From NCBI GenBank assembly GCA_020844795.1, contig CP086218.1:515390-559260 (forward strand): 43,871 bases of DNA, given 5' to 3'. Position 1 is the first letter of the stretch. The number at the start of each line of letters is the position of its first letter. Position numbers and translations under genes: made by a program. The notes beneath the pieces were generated by a model. That model was not told where the DNA came from, did not search any database, and saw only the letters and a list, made by a program, of their open reading frames with translations. Source of the DNA: Methanothrix sp. (GTDB lineage: Archaea; Halobacteriota; Methanosarcinia; Methanotrichales; Methanotrichaceae). Below, one piece after another: positions 1-7,853 of the stretch.

Positions 1-1
1 C

Positions 2-2422
2 AACTGGTGCTACATCGACTTCGTCGCACGGTACAAGAGGATGAGGGGGTACAACGTCATGTTCCCCCAGGGGTGGGACTGCCACGGCCTCCCCACCGAG
101 GTGAAGGTGGAGGAGATCCACGGCATCACCAAGAACATGGTACCAAGGGAGGAGTTTCGCCGCCTCTGCGAGGAGCTGACCGCCGGAAACATCGCCAAGA
201 TGAGGGTGACGATGCGGCGGCTCGGCTTCTCCAACGACTGGTCGAACGAGTACGTGACGATGGACCCGGATTACTACTCCAAGACCCAGAGGTCCTTCGT
301 CCGGATGTACGATGACGGGCTGATCTACCGGGAAGACCACCCCGTCAACTGGTGCCCACGATGCGGCACCGCCATAGCCTTCGCCGAGGTGGAGTACGAC
401 TCCCGGACGACGACCTTGAACTACCTCCAGTTCGCTTCCCCCCTGGGAGACCTGGAGATCGCCACCACCCGTCCCGAGCTCCTCGCAGCCTGCGTAGCCG
501 TCGCCGTCCACCCGAATGACGAGCTGCGGAGGAAGTACATCGGCAGCGAGGTCCGGGTTCCCGTCTTCGACTACCCCGTCCCTGTCATAGCCGACGAGGC
601 CGTCGACCCCGCCTTCGGGACCGGAGCCGTCATGATCTGCACCTTCGGCGACAAGCAGGACGTCCGGTGGTGGGTCGAGCACCACCTCCCCCTCCGCCAG
701 GCGATAGATCGGGAGGGGAGGATGACGGAGGCGGCCGGCAACTTCGCCGGGATGAAGATCTCCGACTGTAAAGACGCCATCATCGATGAGATGAGGTCTG
801 GGGGGATCATATTCAAGGAGGAGCCCCTCGACCAGAACGTCGGCCTCTGCTGGAGGTGCAAGACCGCAATCGAGATCCTATCCGAGAGGCAGTGGTTCGT
901 CAAGATCGACCCCGGCGAGATCGTCGAGACCTCCGCCGAGATCCGCTGGGTCCCCGAGCATATGGAGACGAGGCTCTTAAACTGGACGGGGACGATGGAC
1001 TGGGACTGGTGCATATCCCGCCAGAGGATCTTTGCGACCCCCATACCCGTCTGGTACTGCGAAGGTTGCGACGAACCCCTCGTCGCGAAGGAGGAGTGGC
1101 TCCCCCTCGATCCGAACCTGACGGGTCCGCCGGTCCCTTGCCCGAAATGCGGCTGCTGCGACTTCGAACCCGAGACCGACGTCCTCGACACCTGGATGGA
1201 CAGCTCCATATCTGTTTTGAACGTCACAGGATGGCTCGGCCTCCACGAGCCCCGCTACCCCGCCCAGCTCCGCCCCCAGGGGCACGACATCATCAGGACC
1301 TGGGCCTTCTATACCATCCTCAGGGCGAAGGCCCTGGTGGGGACGAGGCCCTGGGACTCGATCCTCGTCAACGGAATGGTCCTGGGGGAGGACGGCCGGA
1401 AGATGTCCAAATCCCTGAACAACTTCATCGCCCCCGAAGAGGTGGTGGCGAAGTACGGCGCCGACGCCTTCCGGCAGTGGGCGGCCGTCGGCGGAAGCCC
1501 CGGAAGCGACGTCATGTTCCGGTGGAAGGACGTAATAAGCGGCGGAAGGTTCCTCCAGAAGATCTGGTCGATGTACCGATTCTCTGCACCCCACGCTGTA
1601 AGATCCGATGACGCAGCTCCAAACCAGGTCGACCGGTGGCTCCTCTTCGAGCTCTCGGCGATGATCGAGGCGGTCACGGAATCTATGGAACGGTTCGCCT
1701 TCGACGAGGCCTTCAGGGCGATCAGGTCCTTCGCCTGGGAGGTCCTCGCCGACCACTACATCGAGCTCGTCAAGGCCCGGCTCTACGGCCCCGAAGGCCC
1801 CGAAAAGAGGGCCGCCCAGGACACTATATATAAAGCCCTGGAGGCCCTGACCGCCCTCCTCGCCCCCTTCACCCCCTTCATCGCCGAGGAGATCCGAAGG
1901 AACCTCTCCGGGGAGTCGGTCCACACCGCCTCCTGGCCGGAGACGCTGCCCATAGAACCCCAGCCCGAGGGCCTCCTGATCAAAGAGGTGGCCTCCGCCG
2001 TCAGGAGGTACAAGTCGGACCGGGGGATGGCCCTCAACTCCCCCCTGGCGGGGATCGAGGTATACTGCGACCTCGACCTGGAGACGGCGGACCTCTCCGG
2101 CTCCACCGGCTCCTCCGTCTCGGTGAAGAGAGGCGGTCCCGAGATCGAGACGAGGGCCGTCGAGGTGAGGCCTCAGATGAAGGCGATAGGTCCGATCTTC
2201 AAGGAGAAGAGCGGCGAGATCATCGGAGAGCTGAAGGAGATGGACCCGGCGGTGGTGGCCCGAATGGTGGAAGCGGGAAGGATCGAGGTCGATCTGGGGG
2301 GCGATCTGGTGGAGGTCAGCCCTGCGGCGGTGGAGATCGTAACCGAGACCCTCTCCGCCGGGCGTGCTGTCGATATGATCTCCCTCGACGGCGCCACCGT
2401 CCTCATCGGAACGGGGCCATGA
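2..2422 (+). CDS. valS: valine--tRNA ligase, 5'-truncated by window edge
   Basis: Class I aminoacyl-tRNA synthetase that charges tRNA-Val in the cytoplasm. The reading frame is open from base 2, so the N-terminus with the HIGH motif lies outside the window; the ATG at 41 is internal. Visible features are the [14 protein letters not shown] block of ValS, a zinc-ribbon NWCPRCGTA, an editing (CP1) region with ATTRPELL, the [10 protein letters not shown] block, a second metal site (CEGC...CPKC), [10 protein letters not shown] and the catalytic KMSKSLNN loop near base 1410. The C-terminal anticodon-binding helical domain follows. The stop overlaps the ATG of the next gene in an ATGA, so the two are probably translationally coupled. 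The family call is firm; the full length cannot be judged here. Confidence 0.96.
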   Translation, partial: NWCYIDFVARYKRMRGYNVMFPQGWDCHGLPTEVKVEEIHGITKNMVPREEFRRLCEELTAGNIAKMRVTMRRLGFSNDWSNEYVTMDPDYYSKTQRSFVRMYDDGLIYREDHPVNWCPRCGTAIAFAEVEYDSRTTTLNYLQFASPLGDLEIATTRPELLAACVAVAVHPNDELRRKYIGSEVRVPVFDYPVPVIADEAVDPAFGTGAVMICTFGDKQDVRWWVEHHLPLRQAIDREGRMTEAAGNFAGMKISDCKDAIIDEMRSGGIIFKEEPLDQNVGLCWRCKTAIEILSERQWFVKIDPGEIVETSAEIRWVPEHMETRLLNWTGTMDWDWCISRQRIFATPIPVWYCEGCDEPLVAKEEWLPLDPNLTGPPVPCPKCGCCDFEPETDVLDTWMDSSISVLNVTGWLGLHEPRYPAQLRPQGHDIIRTWAFYTILRAKALVGTRPWDSILVNGMVLGEDGRKMSKSLNNFIAPEEVVAKYGADAFRQWAAVGGSPGSDVMFRWKDVISGGRFLQKIWSMYRFSAPHAVRSDDAAPNQVDRWLLFELSAMIEAVTESMERFAFDEAFRAIRSFAWEVLADHYIELVKARLYGPEGPEKRAAQDTIYKALEALTALLAPFTPFIAEEIRRNLSGESVHTASWPETLPIEPQPEGLLIKEVASAVRRYKSDRGMALNSPLAGIEVYCDLDLETADLSGSTGSSVSVKRGGPEIETRAVEVRPQMKAIGPIFKEKSGEIIGELKEMDPAVVARMVEAGRIEVDLGGDLVEVSPAAVEIVTETLSAGRAVDMISLDGATVLIGTGP

Positions 2423-2943
2423 TCGAGGTGGAGGTGAAGGCCCGGGCCCCGCCGGGGATCGAGGAGAAGATCATCGATCTCGGCGGAGCAAAGATCGGAG
2501 AGGAGACCCACCACGACCACTACTTCAACTCCCCATCCCACGACTTCGCGAAGAGCGACGAGGCGCTCCGGATCAGGATAAAGGAGGATGGTGCGAACCT
2601 CACCTTCAAGGGGCCGAAGCTCGATCCCGATACGAAGTCGAGACGGGAGGTCCGGGTCAAGATCGCCGATCCCTTGGCCATGGAGACGATCCTGGAGTCT
2701 CTCGGCTTTTCGCTGGCCGCCGTCGTCAAGAAGAGGAGGACGAAGTACTCCCTGGAGGAGGCGGTCCTCTGCGTAGACGATGTGGAGGGGCTCGGGACTT
2801 TCCTGGAGGTGGAGCTCTCCGGAGGCGCCGACTGGCAGGTCCAGAAGAGGACCGCCCTCGATATCATGGCGAGGCTCGGGATATCTGAATCGATAAGAGA
2901 GTCCTACCTGGAACTTCTGGCGGAGGGGAGAGATGGCCGCTGA
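2419..2943 (+). CDS. CYTH-domain protein (class IV adenylate cyclase / triphosphatase-like)
   Basis: A 174-residue protein of the CYTH superfamily (CyaB-type adenylyl cyclases, thiamine triphosphatases and inorganic triphosphatases). The diagnostic ExExK signature is at residues 3-7 (EVEVK). It is followed by HHDHYF, the charged RIRI strand, LTFKGPK, and a late acidic strand (FLEVELSGG) that helps form the metal-binding tunnel. The length matches archaeal CyaB homologues. The start overlaps the valS stop and the end overlaps the presenilin-like gene by 11 nt, so it sits in a tightly packed operon. Archaeal members are often annotated as adenylate cyclase, but many CYTH proteins are triphosphatases. 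The sequence does not decide between these activities. Confidence 0.88.
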   Translation: MIEVEVKARAPPGIEEKIIDLGGAKIGEETHHDHYFNSPSHDFAKSDEALRIRIKEDGANLTFKGPKLDPDTKSRREVRVKIADPLAMETILESLGFSLAAVVKKRRTKYSLEEAVLCVDDVEGLGTFLEVELSGGADWQVQKRTALDIMARLGISESIRESYLELLAEGRDGR

Positions 2944-3814
2944 AACGGTCCGGGAGAGGATCTCTCCGATGTTGGTGATGATCCTATTCCTGGCCGTCGT
3001 CCAGATCCTCTCCATAGCCCTGATGGAGCCCCTCTCGGCGACGGAGGTGAGGATCTTCGACGATCCCGAATCGGCGGCAAACCCCTTCGGCTACATCCTC
3101 CTCGTCCTGGGGTTCACCCTCTTCATTCTGATGGCCCTGAGGCTGAAGAAGGGGTGGGTGGTCAGCGGCGTCGTCCTCCTGGCCGTAGCCATAGGGGTCT
3201 ACTACGTCCTCTCTGCCTTCCTCTCCCCACCTCTCGCCCTGATATCGTCCCTCGCAGTCATCGCCCTCCTCCACCTCCACCCGGAATGGTACGTCATCGA
3301 CGTCGTCGGCCTCATCGTCTGCGCAGGGGTCGGTACCCTCTTCGGCCTGAGCATGACCCCCATCCCTGCCCTCATCCTCCTCCTCATCCTGGCGGCGTAC
3401 GATGCCATATCCGTCTACAAGACCAGGCACATGGTCACCCTCGCCGAGGGGGTTATGGAGATCAAGGCCCCCCTCCTCTTCGTCGTCCCGAGGAGGAGGG
3501 GTTACAGCTTCCGGCGGGAGGGGATGGGGTCGGGGGAAGATCGGGGAGCTTACTTTCTCGGCCTGGGGGACGCCATCATCCCCACGGTTCTGGTGATCTC
3601 CGCCAACTGGTACTTCGACCTTCCCGCGATGGAGATCTTCGGGATCGGGGCAAACCTCCCTGCCCTGGGGGCGATGGTGGGGACATACCTGGGCTTCTCC
3701 CTCCTCTCCTTCACCAGCAGGGATAAACCCCAGGCTGGCCTGCCCTTCCTCAACGGCGGGGCGATCCTCGGATTTCTCGCAGGGGTCGTTATATCGGGTA
3801 CGCCCCTCTTCTGA
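2933..3814 (+). CDS. presenilin-family intramembrane aspartyl protease (PSH type)
   Basis: A 293-residue polytopic membrane protein with about nine hydrophobic segments. It resembles archaeal presenilin homologues that cleave transmembrane helices inside the bilayer. The two catalytic aspartates are visible: the YD motif (AAYDAISVYKT, Asp157) and the GxGD motif (GLGDAIIP, Asp213). The C-terminal QAGLPFLNGGA stretch corresponds to the PAL region, written AGLP rather than PAL. A hydrophilic loop with RRRGYSFRREG separates the two active-site helices, as in PSH proteins. Translation overlaps the CYTH gene by 11 nt. An eight-T run soon after the stop probably ends the transcript. The substrate is unknown. 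Confidence 0.9.
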   Translation: MAAETVRERISPMLVMILFLAVVQILSIALMEPLSATEVRIFDDPESAANPFGYILLVLGFTLFILMALRLKKGWVVSGVVLLAVAIGVYYVLSAFLSPPLALISSLAVIALLHLHPEWYVIDVVGLIVCAGVGTLFGLSMTPIPALILLLILAAYDAISVYKTRHMVTLAEGVMEIKAPLLFVVPRRRGYSFRREGMGSGEDRGAYFLGLGDAIIPTVLVISANWYFDLPAMEIFGIGANLPALGAMVGTYLGFSLLSFTSRDKPQAGLPFLNGGAILGFLAGVVISGTPLF

Positions 3815-3829
3815 GGGCTCACCGACAAC

Positions 3830-3837
3830 TTTTTTTT
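3830..3837 (+). terminator. oligo-T terminator after presenilin-like gene
   Basis: A run of eight T on the + strand, 16 nt after the presenilin-like stop. Archaeal RNA polymerase terminates at such U-runs without needing a strong hairpin, and none is obvious here. Confidence 0.55.
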
Positions 3838-3873
3838 GGCAGCGCCTCATCTCAGTTACCGGAGGTCATCGAG

Positions 3874-4071
3874 GTGGACGAGAACGACGTCGTTTTGGAG
3901 TCGCAGTTCCTCCCCTTCTGCCCGAAGTGCGGGACCGAGTGCGAGGCGAGGGAGCTGCGGAGGGCTCTCGACTCAGAGAACTGGAAGAAGGTGGTGGTGG
4001 AGGCGATCTACTACTGCCCGAGATGCGACAACTACTGGAGCGAGGGGCTGGTGGAGAAGGGGTACAAGTGA
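3874..4071 (+). CDS. small zinc-ribbon protein, function unknown
   Basis: A 65-residue protein with two CxxC knuckles, CPKC near residue 16 and CPRC near residue 48, spaced like a zinc ribbon. Between them lies a charged segment and a hydrophobic strand (VVVEAIYYC). It starts at a GTG preceded by GGAGG at 3861-3865 with 8 nt spacing, which fixes the start. It ends 6 nt before trm1, so the two are probably cotranscribed. That suggests a link to RNA modification, but the link is positional only. I do not recognise a named family beyond zinc ribbon. It could bind nucleic acid or a protein partner. Confidence 0.75.
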   Translation: MDENDVVLESQFLPFCPKCGTECEARELRRALDSENWKKVVVEAIYYCPRCDNYWSEGLVEKGYK

Positions 4072-4077
4072 GCTGAT

Positions 4078-5157
4078 ATGGGAGAGATGGTAGAGGAGGG
4101 CTCCATCACCCTGAACGTCGAGGGGGCCTTCTACAACCCCAAGATGAGGCTTTCCCGGGAGATCGGGGTGGCGGTGACGAAGGCCCTCGGGGTCACCGAT
4201 TACCTCGACGCCCTCGCCGCCAGCGGTGTCCGGGGGCTTCGGGTGGCAAAGGAGGCGGGGGTCGGCAGAGTTGCATTGAACGACGTCAGCCCCAGGGCCG
4301 TCGCCCTGATCCAGGAGAATGCGAGGCGTAATGGCCTGGAGGCGTGCGAGATCCTCAACTGCAACGCCAACGTCCTCCTTCACGAGAGGAGGTTCGAGGC
4401 CGTCGACCTCGACCCCTTCGGGTCTCCGTCCCCGTTCCTCGCAGCAGCGGCCCGGTCTGCCATGGGGTACCTCTTCATCACCGCTACCGATACCGCCCCC
4501 CTCTGCGGAGCCCACCTCAAGAGCGGCATAAGGAAATACATGGCGGTCCCCGTAAAGGCCGAGCACCACCGGGAGATGGGGACCAGGATCCTCCTCGGGA
4601 CCGTCGCGAGGGAGCTGGCGAGGGTCGACAAGGGGATGCGGCCCCTCCTCACCTACGCCTCCGACCATTACGCCCGGACATACGTGAAGATCGAGAGGGG
4701 AGCAGAGAGAGCCGACGAAACCCTAGGCGGCGTCGGCTACCTGGAGGTCTGTCGTCTCTGCGGACGGTGGCGGCCAGCCCCGGGGATCGGCTGCAGATCG
4801 AGGGGAGTATGCTCCTTCTGCGGCGAGAAGGCGCAAGTTGCCGGCCCCCTCTGGCTCGGTCAGATCCAGGATCGGGAAGTGATAAGAACAGCCCTGACGC
4901 AGCTACAGAAGTCGCCGGCCAGATCCGATCGGGCAGTCCGACTTCTCCAGCTCTGCGCCGACGAGATCGACGAGCCGATGTACTACGACCATCATAAACT
5001 TTGCAGGAGATTCAAGGCCACTCCGGGGACGGCCGACGACCTCGTCGATAGGCTCCGGATGATCGGCTGGAAGGCCTCCAGGACCCATTTCAGCGGTGTG
5101 GGGATCAAGACCGACGCCCCCATAGAAGTCCTCGGGGAGATGATATCCTCAGTTTAA
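4078..5157 (+). CDS. trm1: tRNA (guanine(26)-N(2))-dimethyltransferase Trm1
   Basis: SAM-dependent enzyme that makes N2,N2-dimethylguanosine at position 26 of tRNAs. Family marks are the N-terminal VEGAFYNPKM block, the SAM-binding DALAASGVRGLR region, NDVSPRAV, and the catalytic motif VDLDPFGSPSPFL. A C-terminal cysteine set (CRLCGRW...CSFCG) forms the Trm1 zinc-binding insert, and the HHKLCRRFKA segment is typical of the C-terminal domain. At 359 residues it is slightly shorter than the usual archaeal length of about 380. It lies 6 nt after the zinc-ribbon gene. A 370-nt gene-free stretch follows. Confidence 0.95.
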   Translation: MGEMVEEGSITLNVEGAFYNPKMRLSREIGVAVTKALGVTDYLDALAASGVRGLRVAKEAGVGRVALNDVSPRAVALIQENARRNGLEACEILNCNANVLLHERRFEAVDLDPFGSPSPFLAAAARSAMGYLFITATDTAPLCGAHLKSGIRKYMAVPVKAEHHREMGTRILLGTVARELARVDKGMRPLLTYASDHYARTYVKIERGAERADETLGGVGYLEVCRLCGRWRPAPGIGCRSRGVCSFCGEKAQVAGPLWLGQIQDREVIRTALTQLQKSPARSDRAVRLLQLCADEIDEPMYYDHHKLCRRFKATPGTADDLVDRLRMIGWKASRTHFSGVGIKTDAPIEVLGEMISSV

Positions 5158-5292
5158 CCGTTTGAGGATCAAGAGAGACGCCCCCCCACCTCGTCGAGAT
5201 CGCCGCCTCATCTCCGGCTTGACCCGAAAGTTAATATGGGATAAGAGAGATAATCTGGCTTGACTGCTACACCAAGGAGTGCAGCGGTAATG

Positions 5293-5352
5293 TGGCACGA
5301 GATGATGAAAATTACCCCCTTCATTGCTACTCCCTTACGTCACCTCGTGCCA
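5293..5352. other. long imperfect hairpin in trm1-npdG intergenic region
   Basis: The 371-nt gap 5158-5528 has no convincing ORF. Inside it, 5293-5307 pairs with 5338-5352: 15 positions with one mismatch (5302/5343), one G-T wobble and a 30-nt loop. Just upstream, 5265-5285 can form a smaller hairpin (GCTACAC against GTGCAGC, one mismatch). A TATA-like TTAATATG lies near 5231. This may be a structured RNA or a leader element. No known class was recognised. Confidence 0.4.
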
Positions 5353-5494
5353 ACCCTTCATTGAAGAGATCATATTCAGAGGGATGGCCCCATCTGCGGG
5401 GGCTTCCGCCTCGAATTTCAGCGGTCGCTCATCCCAGGTCAATTTTATAGCCCGGCAACATACGTCCTTTGTTAATCTCTACTGATCCCGAAAT

Positions 5495-5504
5495 GGTAAA
5501 ATAG
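5495..5504 (+). promoter_or_regulatory. TATA-like box for npdG
   Basis: GGTAAAATAG is centred about 30 nt before the npdG ATG. There is no clear Shine-Dalgarno before that ATG, so a leaderless or very short-leader mRNA is likely. Another AT-rich box (ATTTTATAG, near 5443) lies further upstream. Confidence 0.4.
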
Positions 5505-5528
5505 GATGACCTATGACAGGCCTTTCCT

Positions 5529-6233
5529 ATGAAGATCGCAGTTCTTGGCGGCACTGGCGATTTCGGCGTTGGACTTGTGATGCGGTGGGCAGGGGAGCAT
5601 GAGATCATCATCGGATCGCGAGGGGCTGAGAGGGCCGAGAAGGCCGCCGAAGAGATCATCAGGATTCTGAGGGAGAGGGGCGTTGACGCCAGTATAAGAG
5701 GCATGAAGAACGCCGACGCCGTCGCTGAGAGCGATCTCGTCGTCTTGAGCATACCTTACAACTCCGCGAAGCCGATGGTGGAGGAGCTGAAAGGTAGCTT
5801 CAACGATCAGATCGTCGTCTCTCCCATAGTCCCCATGAACAGGGTGGGGAAGCGGTATATGTACACACCTCCAGCTGAGGGGAGCGCAGCCCTTCTGATA
5901 CAGAAGATCCTGCCGCCTTCGGTCCGCGTCGTCTCTGCCTTCCATACCGTCTCCTCCAAAGCCATCAGGGACATGGACAACCGATTGATGGGAGATGTCA
6001 TCATCGCGGGGGATGACCCCGAATCGAAACGGATCGTCGCCGACCTGGTCAGAGCGATAAGAGATCTCCGCCCCCTCGACGGAGGAGACCTGAAGGTAGC
6101 AGCCCAGATCGAAGGACTTACCCCGCTCCTTCTGAACCTGGCCAAGGTCAACGGCAACGCCATCAAGTGCCCTGGTATCGCCGTTGTCCTCAGCTGCCCC
6201 ACCGAAAAGAAGATCGAAAGCTGCCATCTGTGA
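5529..6233 (+). CDS. npdG: F420H2:NADP+ oxidoreductase (NADPH-dependent F420 reductase)
   Basis: A cytoplasmic enzyme that passes a hydride between coenzyme F420 and NADP, the main source of NADPH in methanogens. The 234-residue length is typical. The N-terminal Rossmann dinucleotide motif GGTGDFGVGL is at residues 8-17. It is followed by IIIGSR (NADP phosphate-binding Ser/Arg region), VVLSIPY, and the F420-site segments IVVSPIVPMNR and VSAFHTVSSKA. It converges on the NuoEF-FrhB cluster, another predicted F420/NAD(P) enzyme, which places two pyridine-nucleotide/F420 systems side by side. The start is supported by a TATA-like box about 30 nt upstream rather than by a ribosome-binding site. 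Confidence 0.94.
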   Translation: MKIAVLGGTGDFGVGLVMRWAGEHEIIIGSRGAERAEKAAEEIIRILRERGVDASIRGMKNADAVAESDLVVLSIPYNSAKPMVEELKGSFNDQIVVSPIVPMNRVGKRYMYTPPAEGSAALLIQKILPPSVRVVSAFHTVSSKAIRDMDNRLMGDVIIAGDDPESKRIVADLVRAIRDLRPLDGGDLKVAAQIEGLTPLLLNLAKVNGNAIKCPGIAVVLSCPTEKKIESCHL

Positions 6234-6380
6234 GCCTCGCCTCCTCTTCGGATCGGAGGGAAAAGGCCCACATATCGTCAAGAGATCCGCCAGGAGGCCG
6301 CCACGAGAGCATCCGGGCGGGGGGGTTGGGCCATACCCCTGACCGTCGATATACCGGACTGCGGGGGGCGATCAGGGCTG

Positions 6381-7793
6381 CTATCTTCCCAATCCATCGA
6401 TTATCAGAGCAAAACGCTTCTCTGCCCTCCTCCTCTTGATGGCGCATAGCTTACTTATATCCCCGAGATCGACCTCTCCCCTGGAGAATTTAGCCGTCGA
6501 AAGAAGCCTCCTCCCCCGATCGGATCTGACGATCACCGTAGAGTAACCCTCGGGGCTTCCCACGGATCCTATGGATAGATCAGCGAGCCTGGAGACGAAA
6601 TCTCCGCAATACTCGCAGCCTTCCCTCACATCATCCTCCAGGTCCGATATCCTGCAGGAGTATTCTTCGTCGCCGATGAAGATCGAGAACCTCCCCCGAG
6701 AGATCTGTACGCGCTGCGCCTCATCTAAATCGATGGAGAATAGATCCCGCATGTGCCGCTTCAGCCTGGCTGGATCGAAGCTCTCAAAACAGAAGAGGCC
6801 GACCAGGACTATCTCGGCGCCGGGAAAAGCCTCCCTCAGGTACCCCCCCGCCTGAAGCTTCCTCACCGATCTGATCGCGCAGGGGGTACCCACCACGGCG
6901 ATCCTCCTCTTGCCGCTCCCGAGCGCCTCCAGAAGCTTCGGGACGAGGGGGACCCGGACGTATTTGGTACCCGCTGACGCCATGACCCCGTCCAAATCAT
7001 CGACCATCGACGCCGATGCCCTGTACTCATCCTCCGGCATGACGACGATGGCGGCATCGATGGCCCCTCCCTCGATCGCCGAGGCAAGGATGGAGGTGAC
7101 CGCGCCCCCATCCTGCCCTTCACCGTGGGCCCTGGATCCGAAGATCTCACTGTAGACTCCGATCTCTTCATCGGCGTCGCCCTGGAGGAGACTGCCCTCG
7201 ACCTCCATCGCCTCGTCGGATGTTAGAGGATATATATTTTTCATTTTATTGATCGCTGTAGTCGGACAGACGAGGGCGCAGGCGCCGCAGGCCATGCAAT
7301 CCTCTGAAAAATCCCGGTACGGCGCGTCGACGGCCCGCTCGACGCCCCGCAAGATGGGGCTCATCGCCGAGACGCCCACCAGCTCCTGGCAGACCCGGGT
7401 GCACAGCCCGCAGAGGATGCAGCTCTCATCGGCGAGTTTGAACCTCGGAGTTGAGACGCCGTATTCCTTCGCCAGGGCCGCGATCCTCGCCTCTCCCAGG
7501 GACCTGGCGAGGAGAAGCTCGAGGATCATGGACCGTAGACTGAAGATATCAGGAGAAGAGGTTTCGACGACAAGACCCTCTTCTACAGGGTAATTGCAGG
7601 AGGTGACCACCTTTTTTCTGCCATTCCTTTCTATCTCCACAGAACAGAGCCTGCAGGCGCCGATGGGGGTCAGGGCTGGGTGATGACAGAGGGTAGGTAT
7701 AATAATTCCCGCATCCTTAGCAGCCTCCAGAAGGGTCTTATCGTCATCGGCCTCTAAATCCCGACCATCTATCCTCAACATCACCTTCGCCAC
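6381..7793 (-). CDS. HoxU/NuoG-like iron-sulfur protein fused to FrhB/FdhB F420-binding domain
   Basis: A 470-residue fusion. The N-terminal half resembles HoxU/short NuoG: a plant-type [2Fe-2S] domain (Cys36, 47, 50, 66) and two ferredoxin-type [4Fe-4S] motifs (C125ILCGLC with C135; C166MACGAC with C176). The His-ligated cluster of full NuoG is not seen. From about residue 225 to the end it matches FrhB/FdhB, the F420-reducing flavoprotein: GGAVTSILASAIEGG, VVGTPCAIRSVRKL, LVGLFCFESF and CEYCGDF with SVGSPEGYSTV. Such a protein could link NuoEF-bound NAD(P)H to F420. It is the last gene of a three-gene run (nuoE, nuoF, this). Start is GTG 7793 or ATG 7781. No hydrogenase or formate dehydrogenase subunit is adjacent. 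The domains are secure; the reaction is inferred. Confidence 0.88.
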   Translation of the reverse strand: MAKVMLRIDGRDLEADDDKTLLEAAKDAGIIIPTLCHHPALTPIGACRLCSVEIERNGRKKVVTSCNYPVEEGLVVETSSPDIFSLRSMILELLLARSLGEARIAALAKEYGVSTPRFKLADESCILCGLCTRVCQELVGVSAMSPILRGVERAVDAPYRDFSEDCMACGACALVCPTTAINKMKNIYPLTSDEAMEVEGSLLQGDADEEIGVYSEIFGSRAHGEGQDGGAVTSILASAIEGGAIDAAIVVMPEDEYRASASMVDDLDGVMASAGTKYVRVPLVPKLLEALGSGKRRIAVVGTPCAIRSVRKLQAGGYLREAFPGAEIVLVGLFCFESFDPARLKRHMRDLFSIDLDEAQRVQISRGRFSIFIGDEEYSCRISDLEDDVREGCEYCGDFVSRLADLSIGSVGSPEGYSTVIVRSDRGRRLLSTAKFSRGEVDLGDISKLCAIKRRRAEKRFALIIDGLGR

Positions 7794-7853
7794 TCCTGAA
7801 TCGCCTCCAATCCCATACCTATTCTCATCTTTCTCGGCAAAATGGCCGCCATC

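Noticed and set aside
2173-3015. 280-codon minus-strand frame across the valS-CYTH junction
   Set aside because: It lies antisense to well-supported genes; long antisense frames are expected in GC-rich DNA.
5302-5352. Box C-like ATGATGA in the trm1-npdG hairpin, suggesting a C/D guide RNA
   Set aside because: No CTGA box D or D'/C' pair at the right spacing (about 50-60 nt); the sequence is better described as an unclassified hairpin.
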